Assembly (NCBI GenBank): GCA_002414385.1
Contig: DHZH01000006.1
Location: 310,001 to 374,000 of the forward strand
DNA: 64,000 nt
Source: Gammaproteobacteria bacterium UBA5109
GTDB taxonomy: Bacteria > Pseudomonadota > Gammaproteobacteria > Pseudomonadales > Pseudohongiellaceae
Reading direction: 5' to 3'
Shown here: positions 9,020 to 20,009 of the stretch, piece after piece
Position numbering within the stretch: the stretch's first letter is position 1
Layout: each line of letters opens with the position of its first letter
Translations under genes and position numbers: made by a program
Notes under the pieces: generated by a model
Seen by the model: the letters and a program-made list of their open reading frames with translations, nothing else
The model's database searches: none
Told to the model about the DNA's origin: nothing

Positions 9020-9649
9020 ATGAATAAAAGCGGAAAAAGCAAAAGCAGCAAGGCCTGGTTGAAGGAACATGAAGATGATCTGTATGTGCGCCAGTCACGG
9101 GCAGAAGGTTATCGTTCACGTGCGGCCTACAAACTGCTGGAGCTGCATGAAAAAGACAGGCTGTTCAAACCCGGAATGGCAGTTGTTGATCTGGGCGCGG
9201 CGCCGGGGGGCTGGTCTCAGGTAGCAGCCAAACTGGTGCAGCCGGGTGGCATGGTACTGGCGACGGATATATTGCCGATGGATACCCTGGAAGGAGTGGA
9301 GTTTATCCAGGGTGATTTCACCGAGCAAAGTTGCTATGACGCACTGCTGGAGCGGCTGGGGGAACGCCGTCTCGACCTTGTTATTTCCGATATGGCCCCC
9401 AATATTAGTGGTATGGCGGAAATTGATCAGCCACGTGTTATGCACCTCGTTGAATTAGCAGTGGATTTTGCAGAAAGCACGCTGTCTCCCGGTGGTTCAC
9501 TCCTGATGAAGGTCTTTCAGGGCGAAGGTTTCGAGGACTTGTTGCAAAAACTCAGAACTGATTACAGCAAGGTCCTGAGTCGCAAGCCGGACGCTTCCAG
9601 ATCGCGTTCCCGTGAAGTTTACCTGCTGGCCAGGGCTTACAAGGGCTGA
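9020..9649 (+). CDS. rlmE: 23S rRNA 2'-O-ribose U2552 methyltransferase
   Basis: 209 residues, the FtsJ/RrmJ family. The SAM-binding motif is VVDLGAAPGGWSQ and the catalytic tetrad elements are visible in YRSRAAYKL (Lys), LVISDMAPNISG (Asp), LLMKVFQGEGF (Lys) and SREVYLLA (Glu). It methylates U2552 of 23S rRNA in the 50S subunit. ftsH follows after a promoter-containing spacer, the classic rlmE-ftsH pair. Confidence 0.97.
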   Translation: MNKSGKSKSSKAWLKEHEDDLYVRQSRAEGYRSRAAYKLLELHEKDRLFKPGMAVVDLGAAPGGWSQVAAKLVQPGGMVLATDILPMDTLEGVEFIQGDFTEQSCYDALLERLGERRLDLVISDMAPNISGMAEIDQPRVMHLVELAVDFAESTLSPGGSLLMKVFQGEGFEDLLQKLRTDYSKVLSRKPDASRSRSREVYLLARAYKG

Positions 9650-9749
9650 TACAAAGGCTGAAAAGGTACTGGAAATGCTGTGTTGTAGCTTAACAGCCCA
9701 TGCTAAAAGGTAGGAAAAATCGGCATTTCATGCCAGAATGAATACAGAA

Positions 9750-9778
9750 TTGTAAATCAGATTAACAGGCAAGATTAT
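9750..9778 (+). promoter_or_regulatory. Candidate sigma70 promoter upstream of ftsH
   Basis: TTGTAA (9750-9755), a 17-bp spacer and GATTAT (9773-9778) lie in the 182-bp rlmE-ftsH spacer. Moderate match only. Confidence 0.4.
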
Positions 9779-9831
9779 CCTTAAATTGCCGCAAATTACA
9801 TAAGGTAAGCGAAGGAAGGGAGTATAAGCCC

Positions 9832-11769
9832 TTGAATGATATGGCAAAAAATTTATTACTTTGGATGATTATTGCAGCGGTTTTACTGACCGTCTTCAAT
9901 AATTTCAGCCAGCCTACAGCAACAGAGCAGCTGATCTATTCGGATTTCATTGAAGAAGTGCAGTCCGGCCAGGTTGCCGAGGTCAATATCAGCAACCTGA
10001 ATATTGTCGGCGTGCGCAATAATGGCACACGTTTTACGACTATATTGCCGTATTTTGGCGATGACAGATTACTGGATGACCTGTTGGCCAATGATGTGGA
10101 TGTCAGAATTTCCGAACCGGAACAACAGAGTATCTGGACCCAGCTGCTGGTGGCCAGCTTCCCGATCCTGATCATCATTGCGGTATTTATTTTCTTCATG
10201 CGTCAAATGCAGGGCGGCGGTGTTGGCGGCAAAGGCGGTCCCATGGCCTTTGGTAAAAGCAAAGCCAAAATGCTCAGTGAAGATCAGGTTAAAGTGACCT
10301 TCGCCGATGTGGCCGGGGTTGATGAAGCCAAGGAAGACGTCAAGGAACTGGTGGATTTCCTCAGGGAGCCGGACAAGTTTCAGCGCCTGGGGGGACGTAT
10401 TCCGCGTGGCGTATTGATGGTGGGTCAGCCAGGTACCGGTAAAACCCTGTTGGCAAAAGCCATAGCAGGCGAAGCCAAGGTGCCATTCTTTTCCATTTCC
10501 GGTTCCGACTTCGTGGAAATGTTTGTCGGTGTCGGTGCTTCGCGTGTCCGTGACATGTTCGAGCAGGCCAAGAAACAATCCCCCTGTATTATCTTCATTG
10601 ACGAGATTGATGCTGTCGGACGCCATCGTGGTGCCGGACTGGGTGGTGGGCATGATGAGCGCGAACAGACCCTGAACCAGTTACTGGTAGAGATGGATGG
10701 TTTTGAAGGCAATGATGGTGTGATAGTCATTGCCGCGACCAACCGTCCTGATGTTCTTGACCCGGCGCTTTTGCGTCCTGGACGTTTTGACCGTCAGGTA
10801 GTTGTCGGTCTGCCGGATATTCGTGGCCGTGAACAGATCCTTAAAGTTCATATGCGCAAGGTGCCGATTTCCGATGGTGTCAATGCTTCTGTGCTGGCTC
10901 GCGCGACTCCGGGATTTTCCGGTGCCGATCTGGCAAACCTGGTCAACGAGGCAGCCTTGTTTGCCGCCCGTGGCAAGAAACAGAAAGTCACCATGGAAGA
11001 ATTCGAGAAAGCCAAGGACAAAATCATGATGGGTGCCGAGCGCAAATCCATGGTCATGTCCGAGAAAGAAAAGAAAAACACGGCTTATCATGAAGCCGGC
11101 CACGCCATTGTCGGGCGACTGGTACCGGAACATGATCCGGTCTACAAGGTCAGTATTATTCCGCGCGGTCGGGCGCTTGGTGTGACCATGTTCCTGCCGG
11201 AAGAAGACCGTTACTCGCACAGCAAGCAGAGCATTCTGAGTCAGATTTGTTCACTTTATGGTGGCCGTATTGCCGAAGAGATGACGCTTGGCAAGGAAGG
11301 GGTCACCACCGGTGCTGCCAATGATATCCAGCGTGCTACCCAGATGGCCCATAACATGGTCAAGAAGTGGGGGCTGTCGGAAAAACTCGGACCGCTGCAA
11401 TATGATGATGAGCATGATGAGGTTTTCCTGGGTCGTTCTGCCGGTCAAAGCGGTAAAGTACTGTCCCCGGAAACAACGCGTGCTATTGATGAAGAAGTAC
11501 GTGCCATTATTGATGACTGTTACCAGCGGGCAAAAACAATTCTTGAAGAGAATCGGGATATTCTTGAAGCCATGAAAGACGCACTGATGGAATATGAAAC
11601 CATTGATGCTCTTCAGATTGATGATCTTATGGCCCGTAAAAAGCCACGTGATCCAACTGACTGGCATGATGATGATTATCGCTCTGGTCCGGATACACAG
11701 GAAAAATCTGATGAAAAAAATAAAAAATCATCAGATAAACCAATCGGTGGCCCGGCCAGTGAACATTAA
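9832..11769 (+). CDS. ftsH: ATP-dependent zinc metalloprotease FtsH
   Basis: 645 residues, normal length. Order: N-terminal membrane helix (NLLLWMIIAAVLLTVF), a short periplasmic region, second helix (LVASFPILIIIAVFIFFM), AAA+ module with Walker A GQPGTGKTLLAKA and Walker B CIIFIDEIDAVGR, SRH region with RPGRFDRQVV, and the zinc protease motif HEAGH. It degrades membrane and short-lived regulatory proteins (sigma32, LpxC in E. coli). The TTG at 9832 has GGAAGGGAG ten bases upstream and gives MNDMAKN, like the E. coli long form; ATG 9841 is an alternative. The Walker A loop has GQPG where GPPG is usual. Confidence 0.97.
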   Translation: MNDMAKNLLLWMIIAAVLLTVFNNFSQPTATEQLIYSDFIEEVQSGQVAEVNISNLNIVGVRNNGTRFTTILPYFGDDRLLDDLLANDVDVRISEPEQQSIWTQLLVASFPILIIIAVFIFFMRQMQGGGVGGKGGPMAFGKSKAKMLSEDQVKVTFADVAGVDEAKEDVKELVDFLREPDKFQRLGGRIPRGVLMVGQPGTGKTLLAKAIAGEAKVPFFSISGSDFVEMFVGVGASRVRDMFEQAKKQSPCIIFIDEIDAVGRHRGAGLGGGHDEREQTLNQLLVEMDGFEGNDGVIVIAATNRPDVLDPALLRPGRFDRQVVVGLPDIRGREQILKVHMRKVPISDGVNASVLARATPGFSGADLANLVNEAALFAARGKKQKVTMEEFEKAKDKIMMGAERKSMVMSEKEKKNTAYHEAGHAIVGRLVPEHDPVYKVSIIPRGRALGVTMFLPEEDRYSHSKQSILSQICSLYGGRIAEEMTLGKEGVTTGAANDIQRATQMAHNMVKKWGLSEKLGPLQYDDEHDEVFLGRSAGQSGKVLSPETTRAIDEEVRAIIDDCYQRAKTILEENRDILEAMKDALMEYETIDALQIDDLMARKKPRDPTDWHDDDYRSGPDTQEKSDEKNKKSSDKPIGGPASEH

Positions 11770-11793
11770 AACTGCTTTGATAGCTTAACCAGA

Positions 11794-11820
11794 AAGGAGC
11801 TCTAATAGAGCTCCTTTTTT
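11794..11820 (+). terminator. Rho-independent terminator after ftsH
   Basis: AAAGGAGCTC / GAGCTCCTTT inverted repeat with a short loop and a T-run, 25 bp after the ftsH stop. Confidence 0.9.
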
Positions 11821-11842
11821 CATTCAGAAGCCTCATCTGAAA

Positions 11843-12682
11843 ATGAATTTCGCCGGCAAAGAACTCGACCCAGCTACTCCCCATGTCATGGGAATTCTCA
11901 ATATAACACCTGATTCTTTTTCAGACGGAGGAGAGCTGTTCAGTGAGAATGGCAAGCTTCTTCTCGATAAAATAATGCAGCGTGCGGAAGCAATGCAACA
12001 AGCCGGCGCTGCCATTCTTGATGTAGGTGGCGAGTCCACACGACCAGGTGCTAAACCGGTTTCCCCGCAGGAAGAAATGGACCGTGTACTTCCTGTAGTC
12101 GAATTATTAAGCAGCAATCTTGATGTGATTATTTCTGTGGATACCAGTTCAGCGGAGCTAATGCGGGCAAGTGCCGGACTCGGTGCCGGATTGATCAATG
12201 ATGTCAGGGCCCTGCAAAAACCTGGTGCGCTGGAAGCAGTAGCAGAAACCCAGGCTGCAGTTTGTCTGATGCACATGCAGGGGCAGCCATCGACCATGCA
12301 AAATGAACCTGAATATCATGATGTGGTCGTTGAGGTAAAAGAATTTTTGAATCAACGAATTGCTGGCTGTGAACAGGCCGGCATCAATCGAGAACGAATT
12401 ATAATTGATCCTGGTTTTGGCTTTGGAAAAACCCTTGCCCACAATCTTGAACTGCTTGGCAGACTTTCCGAATTCAAGCAGTTAAAATTGCCAGTGCTTG
12501 TCGGACTTTCACGTAAGCGTATGCTGGGCACTATCACCGGAAGGCCGGAAAAAGACCGTGTCGCAGCTGGTGTCGCAGCAGCAAGCATAGCGCTGATGCA
12601 GGAAGTGAGCATTATCAGGACCCACGATGTTGCAGAAACTGCCGATGCAGTGAAACTTTATCGGGCTTTAGAGAACAAATAA
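11843..12682 (+). CDS. folP: Dihydropteroate synthase
   Basis: 279 residues with both DHPS signatures: MGILNITPDSFSDGG near the N-terminus and AAILDVGGESTRPGA. The phosphate and pterin loops appear as INDVRAL and IIIDPGFGFGK, and the C-terminal VGLSRKRMLG segment is present. It joins p-aminobenzoate to hydroxymethyl-dihydropterin diphosphate in folate synthesis and is the sulfonamide target. It sits between ftsH and glmM as in E. coli. Confidence 0.97.
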   Translation: MNFAGKELDPATPHVMGILNITPDSFSDGGELFSENGKLLLDKIMQRAEAMQQAGAAILDVGGESTRPGAKPVSPQEEMDRVLPVVELLSSNLDVIISVDTSSAELMRASAGLGAGLINDVRALQKPGALEAVAETQAAVCLMHMQGQPSTMQNEPEYHDVVVEVKEFLNQRIAGCEQAGINRERIIIDPGFGFGKTLAHNLELLGRLSEFKQLKLPVLVGLSRKRMLGTITGRPEKDRVAAGVAAASIALMQEVSIIRTHDVAETADAVKLYRALENK

Positions 12683-12800
12683 GGAAGGCCGATAGAAAGA
12701 CCTAAATAGAAGCAGGCAGTAATTACAAACAAGTGTCAGAAATAGTAGCGGCAGGGTCTTGCTGAATAAGACACAAAAAAGATACGACAGGGCAGGTTTA

Positions 12801-14141
12801 GTGACAAAAAAATATTTTGGAACAGATGGCATAAGGGGGCGCGTCGGGGAGTTTCCGATAACTCCGGATTTCTTTTTAAAGTTGGGCTGGGCAACCGGCA
12901 AAGTTCTGGCAAATGGCTCCAATAGTTCTGTCTTGATAGGTAAGGACACTCGCGTATCCGGATATATGTTTGAGTCGGCACTGGAAGCTGGCCTGACTTC
13001 AGCCGGAGTTGATATTAAATTACTGGGTCCCATGCCTACACCGGCAGTAGCCTACCTGACCCGAACGTTTCAGGCGCAGGCTGGAATTGTGATCAGCGCT
13101 TCACACAATGGCTATCAGGATAATGGTATTAAATTCTTTTCTACTGAAGGCCGAAAGCTGGGTGATGATGTTGAATATGCAATTGAAGCCGCAATTGATT
13201 CTGATTCTCTGGATGTCAGTCCTGACCGCATCGGCAAAGCGTCCAGAATCAATGATGCCAGTGGCCGCTATGTGGAGTTCTGTAAAGGCACCATTCACAG
13301 CAATATCAAATTCAATGGCCTGAAAATTGTACTGGACTGCGCCAATGGCGCTACCTATCACATTGCACCCAATGTCTTTAAGGAGCTGGGAGCTGAAGTC
13401 AGTGTGATTGGCAATACTCCTGATGGCATCAATATTAATCAAGATTGCGGTTCAACCAAACCGGAAAAGCTGGCTCGTCAGGTACTCGATTTGCAGGCAG
13501 ATCTTGGTATTGCATTTGATGGTGACGGTGACCGGGTACAGATGGTTGATCATACCGGTGCAATTGTTGATGGTGATGAACTGCTTTACATCATCGCCCT
13601 CTACAAACTGGGTAAAGCTCCCAGGAACCAGGGTGTTATAGGTACGGTAATGAGTAACCTTGGCCTGGAACTGGCCTTGGCTGATTTGCAGATTCCGTTT
13701 CGCCGAACGCCGGTCGGTGACCGCTATGTAATGCAGGAACTGCATACCAGGCAGTGGTCGATTGGTGGTGAATCATCCGGGCACCTGATTTGTCTGGATA
13801 AAACCACGACTGGCGACGGCATTATTTCTGCCCTGCAGGTTCTGGCTGCCATGCAGGTCCTGGACAAAAGCCTGCATGAGATCAAGCAAGGCATGACGAA
13901 ATTCCCCCAGAGCATGATTAATGTTCGACTACAGAAAAGCAAAGACCTCAATGGCAATAAAAATATTGCCTCGGCAGTCAAGGATGCTGAAACCACACTG
14001 GGCAAGGAGGGCCGGGTATTGTTGAGGCCATCGGGTACCGAGCCTGTTGTGCGGGTAATGGTCGAGGGCTCCGATGAAGTGCTGGTCGCCAAACTGGCGA
14101 AAGACATATCCGATGTCGTGTCGCTGGAACTCGCTTCATAG
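12801..14141 (+). CDS. glmM: Phosphoglucosamine mutase
   Basis: The protein starts naturally at a GTG (12801) giving TKKYFGTDGIRGRVGEFPIT; the frame is open upstream but family members begin here. 446 residues against 445 in E. coli. The phosphoserine loop is GIVISASHNGYQDNG (Ser about residue 101), the Mg site is FDGDGDR, and the sugar loop is GGESSGH with the C-terminal phosphate loop RPSGTEPVVR. It converts glucosamine-6-P to glucosamine-1-P for UDP-GlcNAc and peptidoglycan synthesis. Confidence 0.97.
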   Translation: MTKKYFGTDGIRGRVGEFPITPDFFLKLGWATGKVLANGSNSSVLIGKDTRVSGYMFESALEAGLTSAGVDIKLLGPMPTPAVAYLTRTFQAQAGIVISASHNGYQDNGIKFFSTEGRKLGDDVEYAIEAAIDSDSLDVSPDRIGKASRINDASGRYVEFCKGTIHSNIKFNGLKIVLDCANGATYHIAPNVFKELGAEVSVIGNTPDGININQDCGSTKPEKLARQVLDLQADLGIAFDGDGDRVQMVDHTGAIVDGDELLYIIALYKLGKAPRNQGVIGTVMSNLGLELALADLQIPFRRTPVGDRYVMQELHTRQWSIGGESSGHLICLDKTTTGDGIISALQVLAAMQVLDKSLHEIKQGMTKFPQSMINVRLQKSKDLNGNKNIASAVKDAETTLGKEGRVLLRPSGTEPVVRVMVEGSDEVLVAKLAKDISDVVSLELAS

Positions 14142-14262
14142 CTGTATTAGCAGCTTAATTCTGTCTTCTTCAAGTTGCATGTTTACCCCATCTTAAGTAG
14201 TATTGGCGGCCTTTTTCAGCACTCCTTCCGGGAAGGGCTGGTAGCTCAGAAGGCCGGTTGAT

Positions 14263-15012
14263 ATGCGAAAGAATCTGGTAGCTGCAAACTGGAAAATGCA
14301 TGGCAGTAAAGCGGGGATCAACCGTTTACTGACTGCAATTAAAGCAGAATTACCGTCTGCTGGATGTGAAGTATTGCTTTGTCCCCCGGCGGTTTATCTG
14401 GAGCAGGTACAAAAAGAGCTGCAGGGTACACAGATAGCCTTGGGTGCTCAGAATGCTTATCCCGGCGATGAAGGTGCATTTACCGGTGAAGTTGCTTTTG
14501 CCATGCTGCCCGAATTTGACTGCAGCCATGTCATCATCGGGCATTCGGAGCGGCGTGAAATATTTGCGGAATCCGATGAGTTTATTGCCCAAAAGTTTGC
14601 CGCGGCACAGGAACATGGCTTGACCCCGATACTTTGTATTGGTGAGAGTCAGACTGAGCGGGAAAATGCTGAAACAGAAAAAGTTGTCCTTGGACAATTG
14701 CAGGCAGTATTGGATAAAGTTGGTATAGCCGCATTTGCCGATGCAGTGATTGCCTATGAACCAATCTGGGCAATTGGGACGGGGCTGACAGCAAGCCCGC
14801 AACAGGCTCAGGAAGTGCATGCAGTGATCCGTGATTTTCTGAGTGGACAGGATCAAAATATTGCTGAAGGTATCACTATCCTTTACGGAGGTAGTGTCAA
14901 AGGAGCAAATGCGAGCGAGTTGTTTCAACAGCCGGATATTGACGGTGGACTGGTTGGTGGTGCTTCACTGAAAGCTGAAGAATTTATTACAATTTGTAAG
15001 TCATTTAATTAA
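14263..15012 (+). CDS. tpiA: Triosephosphate isomerase
   Basis: 249 residues. The N-terminal LVAANWKMHGS carries the active Asn and Lys, IIGHSERR the catalytic His, VIAYEPIWAIGTG the catalytic Glu plus the hinged loop, and ILYGGSVKGAN the phosphate site. It interconverts dihydroxyacetone phosphate and glyceraldehyde-3-P. The glmM-tpiA-secG order is typical of Pseudomonas-like gammaproteobacteria. A 121-bp spacer separates it from glmM; I see no clear promoter there. Confidence 0.97.
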   Translation: MRKNLVAANWKMHGSKAGINRLLTAIKAELPSAGCEVLLCPPAVYLEQVQKELQGTQIALGAQNAYPGDEGAFTGEVAFAMLPEFDCSHVIIGHSERREIFAESDEFIAQKFAAAQEHGLTPILCIGESQTERENAETEKVVLGQLQAVLDKVGIAAFADAVIAYEPIWAIGTGLTASPQQAQEVHAVIRDFLSGQDQNIAEGITILYGGSVKGANASELFQQPDIDGGLVGGASLKAEEFITICKSFN

Positions 15013-15040
15013 TGACGCAGAGAACTAAACAGGAAACGTT

Positions 15041-15436
15041 ATGGAATCCTTGATAATTACCGTGCATGTTCTGGCAGCTATTGCTTTGACTGTACTGGTT
15101 TTGTTGCAGCGTGGTAAAGGTGCTGAAATGGGCGCTTCTTTTGGTAGCGGCGCTTCGCAAACCATGTTTGGGTCGTCAGGCAGTGGTAATGTGCTGAGCA
15201 AGACTACAACCGTTCTGGCAATTATCTTCTTTGTGACCAGCCTTAGTCTGGCAGTAATCGCCAGGCAGGCTGCTGATATGGATAATTTGGGCGGTGGTCT
15301 GATCGAGGATATTGATCAGGTTCAGACTCAGACTCCCGAACCGATAACGAATGACCAGGATGTTCCGGCTCTGCAAGAGCAGGATGTCCCGGATACAGGC
15401 GATGATGCCGAAGATATACCTGTAGCACCTGAATAA
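15041..15436 (+). CDS. secG: Protein translocase subunit SecG
   Basis: 131 residues with two membrane helices (ITVHVLAAIALTVLVLLQ and VLAIIFFVTSLSLAVIA) flanking the conserved RGKGAEMGASFGSGASQT loop. SecG is the small stimulatory subunit of the SecYEG channel. The C-terminal tail is acidic and Pro/Gln-rich, as is common in pseudomonad-type SecG. It is followed 11 bp later by tRNA-Leu, the conserved secG-leuU link. Confidence 0.95.
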   Translation: MESLIITVHVLAAIALTVLVLLQRGKGAEMGASFGSGASQTMFGSSGSGNVLSKTTTVLAIIFFVTSLSLAVIARQAADMDNLGGGLIEDIDQVQTQTPEPITNDQDVPALQEQDVPDTGDDAEDIPVAPE

Positions 15437-15447
15437 ATCTGTTTATA

Positions 15448-15533
15448 GCCGAAGTGGTGGAATTGGTAGACACGCTATCTTGAGGGGGTAGTGGCCCACG
15501 GCCGTGCCGGTTCAAGTCCGGCCTTCGGCACCA
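15448..15533 (+). tRNA. leuU: tRNA-Leu (anticodon GAG)
   Basis: An 86-nt class II tRNA with acceptor stem GCCGAAG / CTTCGGC, an anticodon arm CTATC-TTGAGGG-GGTAG reading GAG, a long variable arm and encoded CCA. Position directly after secG matches leuU in E. coli. Confidence 0.95.
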
Positions 15534-15640
15534 AATTTTTTGTATGCTTTGCTTGGGTTCAGGGCTCAGGACAGCCCTGATTTATGCCAAAGCAGCCCTG
15601 GAACTGAATCATCCGGGATAGGTCCTGGCAAAGTCTGTCC

Positions 15641-15669
15641 TTGACCAACAGCGGGTAGATTCTTATAAT
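15641..15669 (+). promoter_or_regulatory. Strong sigma70 promoter of the initiator tRNA transcript
   Basis: TTGACC (15641-15646), exactly 17 bp, then a perfect TATAAT (15664-15669), about 70 bp before the initiator tRNA. In E. coli the equivalent metY promoter also reads into rimP-nusA-infB; here those genes lie 34 kb away beyond the island. Confidence 0.85.
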
Positions 15670-15737
15670 CACTGCCCTCTTTGAAGCCGGGTTTTTTCTG
15701 GGGTTCAATAGATAAGGATTGTTAGTTTAAGGTTTGT

Positions 15738-17463
<1,726 letters not shown>

Positions 17464-17467
17464 ATTC

Positions 17468-17677
17468 CTATCCACCATCTTCTATATCGGGATTGCTAAG
17501 CGCGCTACGGTAAAATTCGTAATCTTCTTCGGCGGCGCGTCTTGCGAGAAACTTCACGAGAGCGATTATCGCTTCATCGTCGGAACCCCGATTATGACTC
17601 GCTTTCAGCGGAGTCTTCAAACAAATCTGAGCCTCATTTGACTCATTTTTATTCTGTTTTATGAGAGGGTTATCCAT
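17468..17677 (-). CDS. Small protein preceding the serine recombinase
   Basis: The frame is longer, but the ATG at 17677 has a GGGGGAT ribosome site and gives a 69-residue hydrophilic protein (MDNPLIKQNKNESNEAQ...). Its stop is 4 bp before the recombinase ATG at 17463, so the two are translationally linked. The second half (DEAIIALVKFLARRAAEEDYEFYRSAL) looks helical. I recognise no family. A recombination directionality factor is possible by position only. Confidence 0.6.
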   Translation of the reverse strand: MDNPLIKQNKNESNEAQICLKTPLKASHNRGSDDEAIIALVKFLARRAAEEDYEFYRSALSNPDIEDGG

Positions 17678-17971
17678 ATATCCCCCCATAAAAAAGCAGT
17701 GAAAGCGAATTACTGCTCTCACTGCCGTATTCTTTGCGCCAGCCGCGTATATCTGAGAGATGGCACGTTCTGGGTGCGGAACATGCACATACACCCACCT
17801 GACCACAAAAAAAGAGAGTTGCATGGAACGCTCTGGCGTCCCGACAATCTCTCATACTTATAATGATACGCCTGAAATCGTTAATAAATCGTAAATAAGC
17901 ACTCTGTAAACCGCATGTTTCTGCCGTTTTTTTACTTTCTGTTTTTGCGGAGAATAAATTAATCATACTTA

Positions 17972-18382
17972 TCACCCCGTCTTTGATGATTTTTTAAGAA
18001 GATAAAAACAGGCAACGATTGATGCGATCCACCATTCGATGTGATTAATTGAGAACTGATTTAACACACCAGCTAAGGCGAAAATAAATAGCGCCTGTAA
18101 AGTCAGTTTCAATAAAACTGTATTTGTTTGCTTATGCGCCTGTGTTGAGAGACCTCGACTAAGAATTGGCGGTGTTTGCTTCGCCTGAAGCATGCGTTCC
18201 CAAATAAAAACGCGATACCACGACTTTGCCGACAAAATTAGTAACAGCCATGGTGTTACGCGATGAAAGACAAAACTAAAAGGCGCGTAATCATAAGAGG
18301 GGATTTTTCCATCAAGCCCAACCCACACGCTCCATGCACATACGCCTATTACAATAATTGAAACCCATGCTCTAAATATCAT
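17972..18382 (-). CDS. Membrane protein of unknown function, last gene of the coupling-protein operon
   Basis: 136 residues from ATG 18382, chosen for its GGAGG site at eight bases; the frame extends a little upstream into the coupling-protein gene. Four hydrophobic stretches are visible (AWVSIIVIGVCAWSVWVGL, VTPWLLLILSA, LTLQALFIFALAGVL, WWIASIVACFYLL). It starts a few bases after the VirD4-like stop. A small inner-membrane partner of the coupling protein is likely, but no family is recognised. Confidence 0.65.
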   Translation of the reverse strand: MIFRAWVSIIVIGVCAWSVWVGLDGKIPSYDYAPFSFVFHRVTPWLLLILSAKSWYRVFIWERMLQAKQTPPILSRGLSTQAHKQTNTVLLKLTLQALFIFALAGVLNQFSINHIEWWIASIVACFYLLKKSSKTG

Positions 18383-18386
18383 GTGC

Positions 18387-20009
18387 TCACCCTCCATCAA
18401 ATATCGAAGATAGAGGCGCAGCAATGTTGAGCCCCTGTTTGGTGAAATTAACAGGCCTGCTTATTGGGTCGTCGGCAAAGTTTGGATGAATGTCATAAAT
18501 GGGTGAACCATTTTTATTTCTATATCTCTGATCCAAAAAATAGGCGGTTTTAAAACACGCGACTGGATTGGCATGAGACAAGATAAGAATTTGAGCAACT
18601 GGGCTCATCGTCATTACCTCGTCGGGGGTGATAAGCGAACGCGATGTGAGCGCATCCTCTCGGCTTAAAAAATTGGGATCACTAAAAAGGCGAGCCCGCA
18701 TCTCAGCGCTATACTCACTCAACGATTCAATCGTTGTGATGCCGCACAGCCTTGATGTGTATTCAGAGGTCATCAAATCACGGGTGCCGAAGATTTGTAT
18801 AACGCCGCTATTGGCAATGAAGGTTTGCCACCTCTCGCCGTAAAGCGAGACGAGCTGATTTAAGTCCTGCACGATCATATGAAGCTGCATGCCATACCCC
18901 GCCATAAGCCCAAAGGCGGTTTCAATGACCTCCATACGTCCCAAGGCAGCGGCTTCTTCCATAAGAAAGTACACGGGAGGGTTTGGTTTTGTCTTAAAGC
19001 GAGTTACTGAAGTGATTGCAGAACTCAGCAGCATGCGCAAAAAGCGGTTATAGGTAAACAATCTCCCCGCAGGTAAAACAACAAAAATATCCGTTTTGCC
19101 ATTTTCCAGCTCTTCAAAGGTGAAATCTGATTCCGATAAGGTGCGCTGTATTTTCGGGCTTTCTAAGAAATGCGTATTTTGTTGCGCCGTTGATAAAATG
19201 CTAGAAAATTCCTTCGACGCTTTATTGAGAATACGTGCGGCTGAAGCGCGAACATATTCGTTGGAGCTTTGCATCATGCCGGGCTTTATTAACACGGCAT
19301 TGCCTTCTTCGTCTTCAGCATACTCTCCACCAACGATTTTTTTAAAATCATCGGAAGATAGGCTTAATAATCTTCTCACTTGCGGAATGTCTCGTGAGCG
19401 TTTGGCGGTCGGCATTAACACCAAAGGCGTGGCCGCAACATAGAGAATTAGCCCCATAACGAGCGCGCGAGCCTCATCCGTCCAAAACGGGTCTTTGCCT
19501 CCTCGGTCAGTGACAAGGCTATCGGCAATGGTCATGGCATCCTCAACAAAGTCATCATTGTCAGGATCAAGCCAATCCATAATGTTAAACCTTGATTGAG
19601 GCATGCCTAGCTTTGAGCACGCTAAATCCCATGGGTCGATAATGATGACTTTATGGCCAAGCACATCCCGCCGATATCGCGCAGCAATTAAAGACAGCTC
19701 ACCATCTTTCACATCAAGCGCAACCAGCGAGCCACGATGCTCCAAGCATCGCGGCATACTAGCGGTTAGAAGCTTTCCGCTTCGTGTGGGTGCTACAGTT
19801 AGCAGGTGCTTTTGAGTATTTGTGGTAATGCAATAAGCACGGCCTTTGTTCGCTTCGGCCATGCCGTAGCCAAGGAATATGCGCCCACCTTCGCCATAAC
19901 CTTTTTGGTGAAGGTGGTTTTTCGTCGCCCATTTACTTGAGCCATGCAAGTCGGGGTCGCGGCTATATATCCGCGACGGATGCTGCGTGCCTTGGCTACG
20001 GAGTTGCAT
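18387..20009 (-). CDS. VirD4/TraG-type conjugative coupling ATPase
   Basis: About 540 residues. The nucleotide-binding domain has Walker A VAPTRSGK (GSGK is usual; here RSGK) followed by the family's LDVKDGEL block, and the second ATPase segment FLMEEAAALGRM with MIVQDLNQL, typical of VirD4/TraG. No clear N-terminal membrane helices are present, so it resembles the soluble or truncated coupling proteins that depend on partner membrane proteins. It would bring the relaxase-bound strand to a helper secretion channel. ATG 20009 has GGAGGT just upstream; the gene overlaps the end of the VWA gene by 14 bp. Confidence 0.88.
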   Translation of the reverse strand: MQLRSQGTQHPSRIYSRDPDLHGSSKWATKNHLHQKGYGEGGRIFLGYGMAEANKGRAYCITTNTQKHLLTVAPTRSGKLLTASMPRCLEHRGSLVALDVKDGELSLIAARYRRDVLGHKVIIIDPWDLACSKLGMPQSRFNIMDWLDPDNDDFVEDAMTIADSLVTDRGGKDPFWTDEARALVMGLILYVAATPLVLMPTAKRSRDIPQVRRLLSLSSDDFKKIVGGEYAEDEEGNAVLIKPGMMQSSNEYVRASAARILNKASKEFSSILSTAQQNTHFLESPKIQRTLSESDFTFEELENGKTDIFVVLPAGRLFTYNRFLRMLLSSAITSVTRFKTKPNPPVYFLMEEAAALGRMEVIETAFGLMAGYGMQLHMIVQDLNQLVSLYGERWQTFIANSGVIQIFGTRDLMTSEYTSRLCGITTIESLSEYSAEMRARLFSDPNFLSREDALTSRSLITPDEVMTMSPVAQILILSHANPVACFKTAYFLDQRYRNKNGSPIYDIHPNFADDPISRPVNFTKQGLNIAAPLSSIFDGG